Shown here one piece after another: positions 1-6,426 of a stretch of 6,716 nucleotides of DNA. Below the pieces are notes generated by a model, which ran no database searches, had not been told where the DNA came from, and saw only the letters and a list, made by a program, of their open reading frames with translations. The stretch is from Akkermansiaceae bacterium (GTDB lineage Bacteria; Verrucomicrobiota; Verrucomicrobiia; Verrucomicrobiales; Akkermansiaceae). The stretch spans positions 1-6,716 of the forward strand of contig JARFRT010000050.1 of the NCBI GenBank assembly GCA_029287105.1, given 5' to 3'. How positions within the stretch are numbered: the first letter of the stretch is position 1; each line of letters opens with the position of its first letter. Both the position numbers and the translations under genes were made by a program.

Positions 1-14
1 GAACGCACGAATTC

Positions 15-37
15 TGCCGATGGGATAACGATCGGCA
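15..37. other. 7-bp perfect inverted repeat near the left edge
   Basis: TGCCGAT at 15-21 is matched exactly by ATCGGCA at 31-37, leaving a 9-base loop. On the plus strand it is followed by an A-rich run (38-49), not a T-run, so it does not look like a plus-strand intrinsic terminator. It could be a protein-binding dyad or the tail of an element that starts left of the window. The function is unknown. Confidence 0.35.
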
Positions 38-90
38 AAGAGAAAAAAATGAGAAAACCGCAGCGACGCCGCGCCGGACTCCTTGAAACA

Positions 91-132
91 TCCCATCCGG
101 GCTTTGCATTGCCAGGCAATTCCGGGGTGGGA
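91..132. promoter_or_regulatory. Nested dyad symmetry upstream of the PEP-CTERM gene (operator-like)
   Basis: The core ATTGCC-A-GGCAAT (108-120) is a perfect 13-base dyad. Around it, TCCCATCCGG (91-100) pairs with the segment 122-132 as ten pairs, with one G-T pair and one bulged base. The core ends 19 bases before the TATAAT box and covers or touches the place where a -35 hexamer should lie (about 117-122). That hexamer is a poor match, which suggests control by a bound regulator. The dyads are read directly from the sequence; the operator role is inferred. Confidence 0.4.
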
Positions 133-139
133 AATGATG

Positions 140-145
140 TATAAT
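140..145 (+). promoter_or_regulatory. Candidate -10 box (TATAAT) for the PEP-CTERM gene
   Basis: A perfect TATAAT lies 114 bases before the ATG at 260. At the usual 17-base spacing the -35 would be CAATTC, a weak match. A better hexamer, TTGCCA at 109-114, is 25 bases away, which is too far. The box overlaps a small dyad, GATGT (136-140) with ACATC (147-151). A transcript from here would have a leader of roughly 100 bases. This is an activator-dependent promoter at best; a chance match in AT-richer DNA is possible. Confidence 0.35.
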
Positions 146-259
146 AACATCCTTGGAAAGGCCAGAGAGCCGCGAGAAAAGGAAGGTTGCCTAAATATCA
201 AGTTATGTTAATATTCAATGTAAATTCAGAGTTGTCTGGATTCCACCCCCCTTCGCACC

Positions 260-1138
260 ATGTCTAGGTTGACTGCACGTCTTTTTACCGTTGCCCTGTC
301 CCATCTCGCGTTCCTGACAATCGCGCCCAACGCCTTGTCACAAAATCTCTCGGTTGGCAGCGCTTCCGGATTCGGCCTGCTCGGGCTCGATAATGGGAAC
401 GTGAGCATCAATTTATCCACGCAGCTGGTCGGCGATGTCGGCTACAGCAACGGGGTCGACTCGGTCATTAACCAGAAAGCGGAGAATTTCGCCGGCTCGG
501 CACTGGTGCATTCCGGAGCCACGTTTTCCTACGAAGCCTCGAATTTCCTTCCGTCGGGGGGGATCCAGAGTGGTGCGGGAATCGACAGCCGACTGAATCA
601 GGCGAATGCGGACATTTTACGACTCGCCGGCAACCTCTCGGGACTGGGCGCGACCCAATCCGGTGGTTTTCTTGCGGATGACGACAGCAGGATATTCGTC
701 AGCAATGCTGCGCTGAACGTGATCGATGTGACCGGGGTGAGTTACAACAGCGACACACTGACCTTGCAGAGTCGGACCGGCCTGAGCGATACCTTTGTGA
801 TCCGGGTATCTGGAAATTTCACCTTCAGCCAGAGCGAGGTGATCCTGGACGGGATAACGGCGGAAAACGTAATTTTCTATTTCCCCAACGCCTCGTCGAT
901 TCTCGTGAACAAGGATGCGAGCGACTTTCACGGAACCATCCTGGCGCCGACGGGAAGTGTCGTCTATCATAACGCCGCCCAGTTCAGCGGGGCGATCATC
1001 GCGAAGAACATCGATGTCCATTCCGCGTTCAACCTCGAGCAGGTTACTTTTGTGGTCCCCGAACCATCTGCGGCATTGCTCGGGCTGGCGGGTCTCGGTC
1101 TGGTTTTGTTCCGCAGAAAACGCTGGGAAAACATGTGA
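260..1138 (+). CDS. Secreted choice-of-anchor-A-like protein with PEP-CTERM sorting tail
   Basis: This is a 292-residue exported surface or matrix protein. Residues 1-28 look like a signal peptide: Arg at 3 and 7, a hydrophobic core at about 8-22, and probable cleavage after the ALS at 26-27 or the following Gln. The body is rich in Ser, Gly, Asn and Asp, as expected of an extracellular beta-rich domain. Its late segment FHGTILAPTGSV (223-234) and SGAIIAKNI (243-251) resemble the closing strands of choice-of-anchor A (collagen-binding-like) domains. The C-terminus is a textbook PEP-CTERM signal: VPEPS at 266-270, a hydrophobic helix at about 271-284, then RRKR at 285-288. In this family the tail is recognised and cut by an exosortase during export; none is encoded here. 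ATG 260 is the first good start after an in-frame stop at 221, although no Shine-Dalgarno precedes it (a C-run does). The family name of the body is less certain than the sorting tail. Confidence 0.85.
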   Translation: MSRLTARLFTVALSHLAFLTIAPNALSQNLSVGSASGFGLLGLDNGNVSINLSTQLVGDVGYSNGVDSVINQKAENFAGSALVHSGATFSYEASNFLPSGGIQSGAGIDSRLNQANADILRLAGNLSGLGATQSGGFLADDDSRIFVSNAALNVIDVTGVSYNSDTLTLQSRTGLSDTFVIRVSGNFTFSQSEVILDGITAENVIFYFPNASSILVNKDASDFHGTILAPTGSVVYHNAAQFSGAIIAKNIDVHSAFNLEQVTFVVPEPSAALLGLAGLGLVLFRRKRWENM

Positions 1139-1177
1139 CCGAAGTGTGGGGCGCGCGCAGCGGACGGAATGACTCGA

Positions 1178-1197
1178 TTGCTGTCACGGCACGGCAA
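1178..1197 (+). other. Small stem-loop between the two plus-strand genes
   Basis: TTGCTGT (1178-1184) pairs with ACGGCAA (1191-1197), seven pairs including one G-U, around a 6-base loop. There is no following T-run, so it is not a convincing intrinsic terminator. The two genes are 121 bases apart and read the same way, so read-through remains possible. Confidence 0.25.
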
Positions 1198-1239
1198 CGC
1201 ACCAGAGACAGGTGGAATTACCTGTTGGAGCTAATCGAG

Positions 1240-1248
1240 TGCTATGCT
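1240..1248 (+). promoter_or_regulatory. Possible extended -10 promoter for the beta-barrel gene
   Basis: TG-C-TATGCT matches an extended -10 pattern (TGn followed by a hexamer with four of six consensus bases). No good -35 is spaced correctly. Transcription would begin at about 1254-1256, a few bases before the ATG at 1260, giving an almost leaderless mRNA. That would agree with the lack of a usable Shine-Dalgarno before 1260. Weak evidence. Confidence 0.2.
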
Positions 1249-1259
1249 ATCCATTGGGC

Positions 1260-2162
1260 ATGCAAATAAAAACCCTCACCACGCTTCTTTTGTGTGCTTA
1301 CCCGATTACCGCATTAGCTGACGATGCGGAAAAAGTCAGTGTCGGCGATTTTCTGTTGTCAAGGGCACCGGCGATGGCCCCCTCAGCACACTTGGAGTAT
1401 AGCGTGGCGTCCGAGGTCGATTTTGACGCGGCGGCAGGAGGATTTTCCTATGAGCGTCTGGATTTGGATGTTCCGCTGATGGCCCCCTACCATCTCAATG
1501 ACTGCCATGCGATTACCATGGGCGCTGCGTATAAAGCGACCTGGTTACAGACGGACACCTTTCTCAACGACATGGATCTCCATGACTTCCGGCTCAATAT
1601 CCTCTGGATGTATCATGAATCAGGCAGCAAGTGGTCATGGATCAGCATACTTTCCCCGGGCCTTGCCACCGACGGGGAAGCTTTGGATGGGGATGATTTT
1701 TCCCTGGATGGGCAGGTGAGCTTTCGCTACAGCAATTCGCCCCGTTTTGCGTGGCTTGGCGGGGTTGTGTTCTTTATGAATTCGATGGAGACCCAAATTT
1801 ATCCTGGGATTGGCTTCCAATGGAGGCCCAATGATGAGCTGGCCATTCACTTGTCAGGACCCATCCTCAAAGTGTCCTGGCAGCCGCACGAGGACTGGAT
1901 TCTACGCGCCGGCATCCGCCCTGGCGGAGGAAATTGGAACGTCGAGAACAACGACGCAAGTTTCGATGTCAAACTGCGGAGCTACCAAGCGGCGATCGGG
2001 GTCGAGCGGCGTCTTTCCGATAAAATCTGGCTCGGCCTCTGGGGCGGGATCACGTTTGCCAATGAGCTGGAAATTGAAACCGCACCCGGCCGACGCCTCT
2101 TGAATCAGGACGCCGACAGCGGATGGTTTGTCAAACTGGGGATCAGGCGCGCCATCTGGTAG
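1260..2162 (+). CDS. Probable outer-membrane beta-barrel protein (DUF6268-like)
   Basis: This is a 300-residue exported protein, probably a barrel in the outer membrane. The start is set at ATG 1260 because it places a clean signal peptide at the N-terminus: Lys at 4, hydrophobic core at about 6-19, cleavage after the ALA at 18-20, before DD. The upstream in-frame GTG at 1212 would add 16 residues that spoil this signal. The mature part alternates polar and hydrophobic residues with many aromatics, for example at 112-130, 152-174 and 178-213, and ends on Trp300, an aromatic C-terminus typical of barrel proteins. The segments YPGIGFQWRPND (181-192) and RPGGGNWNV (220-228) recall DUF6268 proteins, whose function is unknown; this assignment is from memory of the family pattern. 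It follows the PEP-CTERM gene by 121 bases on the same strand and may share its transcript. No enzymatic motif is seen. Confidence 0.75.
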   Translation: MQIKTLTTLLLCAYPITALADDAEKVSVGDFLLSRAPAMAPSAHLEYSVASEVDFDAAAGGFSYERLDLDVPLMAPYHLNDCHAITMGAAYKATWLQTDTFLNDMDLHDFRLNILWMYHESGSKWSWISILSPGLATDGEALDGDDFSLDGQVSFRYSNSPRFAWLGGVVFFMNSMETQIYPGIGFQWRPNDELAIHLSGPILKVSWQPHEDWILRAGIRPGGGNWNVENNDASFDVKLRSYQAAIGVERRLSDKIWLGLWGGITFANELEIETAPGRRLLNQDADSGWFVKLGIRRAIW

Positions 2163-2164
2163 GG

Positions 2165-2187
2165 CGAGTGCCTCCTATTTCCACTCG
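2165..2187. terminator. Hairpin at the convergent gene junction
   Basis: CGAGTG (2165-2170) and CACTCG (2182-2187) form a perfect 6-bp stem with an 11-base loop, placed across the 12-base gap between the two convergent stop codons and the last codons of the minus-strand gene. No T-run follows on either strand, so if it halts transcription it is not a standard intrinsic terminator. It may act as a weak shared 3' end structure. Confidence 0.3.
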
Positions 2188-3773
2188 AACGCGAGGATTT
2201 CCGGGTTGCCGGCGGTCATCTCGGCCGGGATTGCGATTTCGAGCAACGCCTCGCTGCGGGTGACGGTGACCCGGGGTCCCGAGCCATTCTGGACGGGAAA
2301 CTTGTCCCGCCACTCCCGGCCAAGATCGAGGCCGCCTTCCATTTTTCCGTAGGAAACCTTGCCGGTGCCATCAAGTGCCACGGCGAGGCCGGACGTGCCA
2401 TTGGCGGCGAGCAATGTGGTGGTGGTGGGTGCCAGATCCTTGTTTTTCCGCAAGCGGATGGTGAGCGACGCCGGCCACTTGTCGCCATTGCGGACCAGCT
2501 GTGCGCGGCCCTTGCTGTAGGGAGTTGTGATGGTGGCGGAGGCCGATGCCTTGTCGTGAGCGACGAGGGCGGTGTCCTGCATGCCCCGTCCCCTGCCCTT
2601 GAATCTGATCTGGAATGGGGGCGCGATGTCCGGCTCGGTGAAATGGCCGTCCTTCCAGAGCGCATGGATCGACATGCCGTTGTAGGCGCGTGCCAGCACC
2701 GCGATGTTGCGGGAGTCGCCGGAGAGCTCGCTGATCTGGCGGGTGAAGATTTGTTCAAGCGGCACGAGGCCGCTGTTGTTCCTGGGCGCAGTAAAGCCGT
2801 AAAGGCCTATCCCCGCATCAATGGCTTCGGGCACCGCCTTGGAGGCGTCCTGACCATTCCATACAGCAAGGCAGGTGATCAGGCGGGTGTGCTTGCCAAC
2901 CATACCCCTGATCTTTTCGATGGCCGCAACGCTGCCGGCCTCGTTCATCAACCAGTCGGCCTCCTGATACATGGGGGAGTTGATCACGTGCGGGTGGCTG
3001 ATGTGGTTGACGGTGACCCAGACGATGCAATCCGGGTTGGCATCCTTGGCGGCCTTGCGGATCACCTTCCAGCAACGGTCGATCGCCTTGCGGCTGTATT
3101 TTGTGTCCTGGGCCTTGGTAAGCTTGTCCTCGCCCGGGAAGGTTTCCCCCATGAGCTGCTTGTAGAGATCCTTCTCGCACTGGAGCCACTTGCCCTGGGT
3201 CGACTGGCGCTTCGGCATCCACAGCCAGTCGATCATAAATCCGTCGATGCCGGTCTTGCGCACGGCATCACCTATCGAATTCGAGAGAAATGCCAGGTAT
3301 TCGTCGGTGTAGGGGATGTGGTAGGTGGTTGGGCTGCCGTAGCTTTGGTCCGGGTGCAGCTCCGCCCAGCGCGGGTTGGAGGCGATGCAGAAATAGCCCA
3401 TCACCTTCATGCCTTGCTGATGGCCGAGCTTGACGACCTCGGGCAGGAAATCGTGTTTCAACCCCGGCTGCTCAGGTACCACCCCGTCCTTGTACCAGGC
3501 ATAGCCGTTGGTGGAGACGCAGAAGGTCTGGATGACGTTTGCGCCCATGGTCTTGTACCAGGCCACGTGCTCGGCCGGATCGGCACCCGCCCAGAGCCCG
3601 GGTTTGGCGAAGGGCTTGCCGCGGCGGTGGGTCGGCGCCCAGTTGAAATCGAGGCAGTAGGCCTTGATCTCATCCGTGGCGGCCGGTGCGGCAGCGGCCG
3701 GGGCCGCCATGCCGAGGACAGTCCAGGCGAGTGAGCAGGTGAGGACGAGGTTTCTCAATGGGTGCGGTTTCAT
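2175..3773 (-). CDS. Secreted glycoside-hydrolase-like TIM-barrel protein with C-terminal beta domain
   Basis: This is a 532-residue exported protein. Residues 1-29 are a signal peptide: Lys2 and Arg7, a hydrophobic core, and an Ala-rich end with likely cleavage near 29. Residues about 35-345 read as a (beta/alpha)8 barrel of the kind seen in alpha-L-fucosidase- or amylase-like hydrolases: MGANVIQTFCVSTNGYAWY (76-94), GMKVMGYFCIASNPRW (121-136), GIDGFMIDWLW (175-185), IVWVTVNHISH (250-260) and EADWLMNEAG (271-280). Asp182 at a strand end is the best nucleophile candidate; Glu271, Asp273 or Glu278 could supply the acid/base. Residues about 350-532 are beta-strand-rich and end in NPEILAFEWK, like accessory sandwich domains. 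The family and substrate are not recognised. ATG 3773 is chosen because the upstream open frame merely runs antisense-free through the end of the preceding gene in another frame and lacks export features. A GAAGG sits 11 bases upstream of the start, and is buried in the stem described at 3779-3880. It lies 112 bases downstream of the membrane-protein gene. Confidence 0.8.
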   Translation of the reverse strand: MKPHPLRNLVLTCSLAWTVLGMAAPAAAAPAATDEIKAYCLDFNWAPTHRRGKPFAKPGLWAGADPAEHVAWYKTMGANVIQTFCVSTNGYAWYKDGVVPEQPGLKHDFLPEVVKLGHQQGMKVMGYFCIASNPRWAELHPDQSYGSPTTYHIPYTDEYLAFLSNSIGDAVRKTGIDGFMIDWLWMPKRQSTQGKWLQCEKDLYKQLMGETFPGEDKLTKAQDTKYSRKAIDRCWKVIRKAAKDANPDCIVWVTVNHISHPHVINSPMYQEADWLMNEAGSVAAIEKIRGMVGKHTRLITCLAVWNGQDASKAVPEAIDAGIGLYGFTAPRNNSGLVPLEQIFTRQISELSGDSRNIAVLARAYNGMSIHALWKDGHFTEPDIAPPFQIRFKGRGRGMQDTALVAHDKASASATITTPYSKGRAQLVRNGDKWPASLTIRLRKNKDLAPTTTTLLAANGTSGLAVALDGTGKVSYGKMEGGLDLGREWRDKFPVQNGSGPRVTVTRSEALLEIAIPAEMTAGNPEILAFEWK

Positions 3774-3778
3774 AACAA

Positions 3779-3880
3779 GGGGGGCCTTCAGGGAGGCTCG
3801 CTGACGGATAGTTACGCCGTGCGGGGGAGAAATCTTTCCTCGAGGAGGCCGGAATTTGAGGCCGCCAACGAAAGCCCCCC
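3779..3880 (-). promoter_or_regulatory. Long-range RNA stem spanning the intergenic gap and hiding the downstream RBS
   Basis: In minus-strand RNA, GGGGGGCTTTCG (3880 to 3869) pairs with TGAAGGCCCCCC (3790 to 3779). That is 12 continuous pairs, ten Watson-Crick and two G-U. The same two positions would be A-C mismatches in plus-strand RNA, so the fold favours the coding sense. The stem begins 5 bases after the upstream stop codon and ends 5 bases before the downstream ATG. The 78-base loop contains a 10-base palindrome, TCCTCGAGGA (3837-3846). The 3' arm includes GAAGG, the only Shine-Dalgarno-like string for the glycoside-hydrolase-like gene. It may control translation, processing or partial termination; alternatively it is a small inverted-repeat insertion. 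No known riboswitch class is recognised. Confidence 0.45.
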
Positions 3881-3885
3881 GGCAA

Positions 3886-6426
3886 TCACAGGTTCCGCCA
3901 CTCCTTGAGAAAACGCTTCCATGACTTGATGCATTCCTCTTCATCGCGGGCCACCTCCGCCAAGCGGGCACGGTGAAAGTGCGCCCCGGCCGCGGGAAGC
4001 CTGCGGTTGGCCGCCGTCCGGTTGACCAGCAGCGGGTCCTTGTCGGCGGGACAGCGACGCTGTAGCTCTTCGACCAGGCTGGCGATTTTCGGCCCGGTGA
4101 ACCAGGGGGTCGCGCTCCCGGTCTGGTTGCGATAGCTTCGCGGCGCCATGTACTCAATGACAGGCTTGTCGTCGCTATTCACCGGATAATCGGCGAAGAG
4201 CTCCTTGCACTCGGTCAGGTTGCCGCCGTAAAAAAAGAGGATGGTTTGCGCATTAAAGGGCAGTGCCAGTCGCTGCAGGTCATAGTGGTTTTTGCCGGCA
4301 ATCGCCATGAACTTCTGCGCGCTGGCGTCAATGGCAGAAGCCGGCAGCGGCGCCCCGTCCTTGTGGCCGACAAAGGCGAAAACCTCTTCGCCCGGTTGGA
4401 AGTTATTACGCCACAGCGAGACCTGGTCGAACACTTCAAGCATGGTCTTGGCAATGATCGAAAACTCGTTTTCGGTCACCTGGTACAGAGGAAGCCACTG
4501 GAAAAACACCCCGCCCGGTTTGAGGCTCTTTTTGACCGAAACAAAATGCTCTTTGCTGTAGAGGCTGCCCGCCCCACTGCGGAAGGGGACAAACAGATCG
4601 GAGTTGACCATGTCGAAACGGTCACCGGACGCCATCAGATGGTGCCGACCGTCCTCGGCGAGGACCGTCGAACGGGGGTCCGAGAAGAGCCCGCCTGTGT
4701 AATCGAATCCATCGATGTCCGTCATGTATTTTTTGGCCGCGGTGATCACTTCCGGAACCAGCTCACAGGTGACCACGCGTTTGACTTTGAATTGCTCATC
4801 GAGTGCGCTGCCAGCGGTAATGCCAGTACCCATGCCGAGGAAGAAGACGTCTTCAGTCTCCGGATAAATCATCAGCGGAATATCGGCCTGGAGTTTTTCC
4901 TGCATGAACGCTCCGGTCGATCCCAGGTTGTAGTGCGAGTTGATCTTGAGCGAGATACCGTACCTGTCACGGGTCGCGGCCACGGTGCAGTCGCTTCCTT
5001 CCCATGTCTCAAGGACCTTTTCCTTATGGCGCATTTGATCGACACTCATGACGGGCAACGATGTCGGATCTAACCAACCGAAGAGCAGCAGCAGGGAAAG
5101 GACGCCGGCGGCTTTAACCGCCACACCTTTGCGGTTCCAGTCGACAGGGATGGCCAGGGCCGCGACGAGGTAGACGAGGGCGATGAGCTGCATCGTCCGC
5201 CACATGCCGAATGTTTCGAGAAAGAGGAACCCGCACGCGGTGGCGCCGACGATGGCGCCGACGGTATTGACCGAGGCCAGATGTCCAAGGCTTTGGCCTG
5301 CGGAAAGAGCATGCTTTTCCTCGGCTTTCATCAGAAATGGAAAGATCGTTCCCAGCAACAGCGCGGGTGGTCCGACCGTTAAAAATCCGGTTTTGAAAAT
5401 CAACAGCACATAACTCGTCCAGGAGCCTTCCGAGGCCAGGATCTGGAATGAGTCGGTTAGCTTCATGAAAACAAAGGGTGTGAGCAAAACGGCGATGCCG
5501 CCGAGGAGGGTCAAAAACGCCAGCATCAAGGACGCAGGCACCTTGAGCCGTGCCAGTCGGGAGCTGATCAGGGAGCCGGCGGCGAGGCATACCAGGACAA
5601 CAACAAGGATCGCCGCGAAGGTGTAGACGGAGTTTTCCAGCACCTGGGCAAACATGCGTGTCCAGAGAACTTCCAGCGCCAGAACCCCGAAGCCCGACAA
5701 GAAACAGACCAACATCACCGCCCGTCTTCCGGTTGTCATTTCACGATGCTCGACTTTGGAGGGGGTCTTTTTTTTCCCCGTCTTCCTGGCTTTTTTGACG
5801 GCCGCAGGTTTCCACTCGTCAGGGGCAGGCGGGTTGCGGGACAGCAGGAAGGCGGCGATGGCAATGGCTGCGGTGATCGAGATGGCTCCTGCACAGGTCG
5901 CCGTAAACCCGATCCACAGCGGCAGGAAAAATCCCGCCAGAGTCGCACCTGTCGCGGCACCCAAGGTATTGATCCCATACAACAGCGCCGAGGTCGTCCC
6001 GAATGACGACTGCCTTCTGATCATATATTGGCCGATCACGGGGATGGTGCCGCCCATACAAAAGGCAGGGGGGAAAATCAGCATCAGCGCGAGGGCAAAC
6101 TTGACCAGCAACAGCACCGCAGCGGAATCGATGCTCTGGTAGACCGAGGGGTAGATGTGATGATAAAAGCGAAGAATGAAAAAATAGAGCAGCGCGGTCA
6201 CCGCGATACCGACCTCAAGCCAGGCGTAGGTGCGCAGCGGATTTTTGCCCTTGGCCACCCGTCTTCCCCAAAACCAGCTGCCCACGGCCAGACCGGCAAA
6301 AAACGCCGCCAAGGTCGCCGACGCGGCGTGCGCGGTGCTACCAAAAAGCAAACCAAGCTGCTTCATCCACAGTATCTGGTAGGTAAGTCCGGCTAGGCCT
6401 GATAAAAAGACGAGGAGGTAGATCAT
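3886..6426 (-). CDS. Fused multi-pass membrane / spermidine-synthase-like protein
   Basis: This is an 846-residue inner-membrane protein. Two membrane modules are internal repeats: FLSGLAGLTYQILW (7-20) matches FLSGFGVLALEVLW (242-255), and GTIP...YGINTLGAATGATLAGFF (126-167) matches GTIF...ASVNTVGAIVGATACGFL (359-401). I count about six membrane segments in the first and seven in the second, joined by a Lys-rich linker (205-236). Residues about 470-690 form a Rossmann methyltransferase fold of spermidine-synthase type: FFLGMGTGITAGSAL (528-542) is the SAM/dcSAM glycine loop, Glu555 in TCELVPEV is the ribose-binding acid, and AEDGR has Asp592. The polyamine motif D-[ST]-[ST]-D-P is here DLFVP (610-614), so the second Asp is lost and true aminopropyl transfer is doubtful. 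A typical late NSDDKPVIEYMAPRSY (750-765) and a helical TPR-like tail follow. The ATG at 6426 has AGGAGG 13 bases upstream. It is the first gene of a likely two-gene unit. Substrate unknown. Confidence 0.85.
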   Translation of the reverse strand: MIYLLVFLSGLAGLTYQILWMKQLGLLFGSTAHAASATLAAFFAGLAVGSWFWGRRVAKGKNPLRTYAWLEVGIAVTALLYFFILRFYHHIYPSVYQSIDSAAVLLLVKFALALMLIFPPAFCMGGTIPVIGQYMIRRQSSFGTTSALLYGINTLGAATGATLAGFFLPLWIGFTATCAGAISITAAIAIAAFLLSRNPPAPDEWKPAAVKKARKTGKKKTPSKVEHREMTTGRRAVMLVCFLSGFGVLALEVLWTRMFAQVLENSVYTFAAILVVVLVCLAAGSLISSRLARLKVPASLMLAFLTLLGGIAVLLTPFVFMKLTDSFQILASEGSWTSYVLLIFKTGFLTVGPPALLLGTIFPFLMKAEEKHALSAGQSLGHLASVNTVGAIVGATACGFLFLETFGMWRTMQLIALVYLVAALAIPVDWNRKGVAVKAAGVLSLLLLFGWLDPTSLPVMSVDQMRHKEKVLETWEGSDCTVAATRDRYGISLKINSHYNLGSTGAFMQEKLQADIPLMIYPETEDVFFLGMGTGITAGSALDEQFKVKRVVTCELVPEVITAAKKYMTDIDGFDYTGGLFSDPRSTVLAEDGRHHLMASGDRFDMVNSDLFVPFRSGAGSLYSKEHFVSVKKSLKPGGVFFQWLPLYQVTENEFSIIAKTMLEVFDQVSLWRNNFQPGEEVFAFVGHKDGAPLPASAIDASAQKFMAIAGKNHYDLQRLALPFNAQTILFFYGGNLTECKELFADYPVNSDDKPVIEYMAPRSYRNQTGSATPWFTGPKIASLVEELQRRCPADKDPLLVNRTAANRRLPAAGAHFHRARLAEVARDEEECIKSWKRFLKEWRNL
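5767..5773 (-). other. In-frame A AAA AAG slippery heptamer (candidate -1 frameshift site)
   Basis: Codons 217-221 of the membrane protein read GGG AAA AAA AAG ACC, placing A AAA AAG in the phase used by the dnaX -1 frameshift. A purine-rich AGGAAG, Shine-Dalgarno-like, ends 8 bases upstream. After a -1 shift, reading would add DPLQSRAS and stop at TGA (5743-5741), giving a protein of about 228 residues that holds just the first membrane module. No strong stem is seen downstream. The shift itself is inferred; Lys-rich linkers often contain such runs by chance. Confidence 0.3.

Noticed and set aside
38..76. Minus-strand terminator (GC-rich stem then T-runs)
   Set aside because: The stem is five pairs with a G-U and the T-run is interrupted and displaced; no minus-strand gene lies upstream of it to be terminated.
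98..113. Sigma-54-like site (GG-N10-GC with TTGC)
   Set aside because: PEP-CTERM genes in some bacteria are sigma-54 dependent, but here the -24 half matches only at GG. The TTGC half is explained by the ATTGCC dyad.
49..144. 31-codon ORF in the left leader
   Set aside because: No good ribosome-binding site, no recognisable feature, and it overlaps the dyads and TATAAT; short open frames like this are expected by chance.
1212..1259. Earlier GTG start for the beta-barrel gene
   Set aside because: The added 16 residues disrupt an otherwise clean signal peptide beginning at ATG 1260.
2556..3734. 392-codon plus-strand open frame
   Set aside because: It lies wholly antisense to the secreted hydrolase-like gene, whose signal peptide and barrel motifs are clear. 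The antisense product shows no domain or export signal; the open frame follows from GC-rich codon use.
3774..4157. N-terminal extension of the hydrolase-like gene to 4157
   Set aside because: The extra 128 residues run over the end of the membrane-protein gene in another frame, are low-complexity Arg/Pro/Ser, and would bury the signal peptide that starts at 3773.
4246..5073. 275-codon plus-strand open frame
   Set aside because: Antisense to the spermidine-synthase-like domain, which has clear cofactor motifs. The predicted product is rich in His, Arg and Glu with no recognisable fold.
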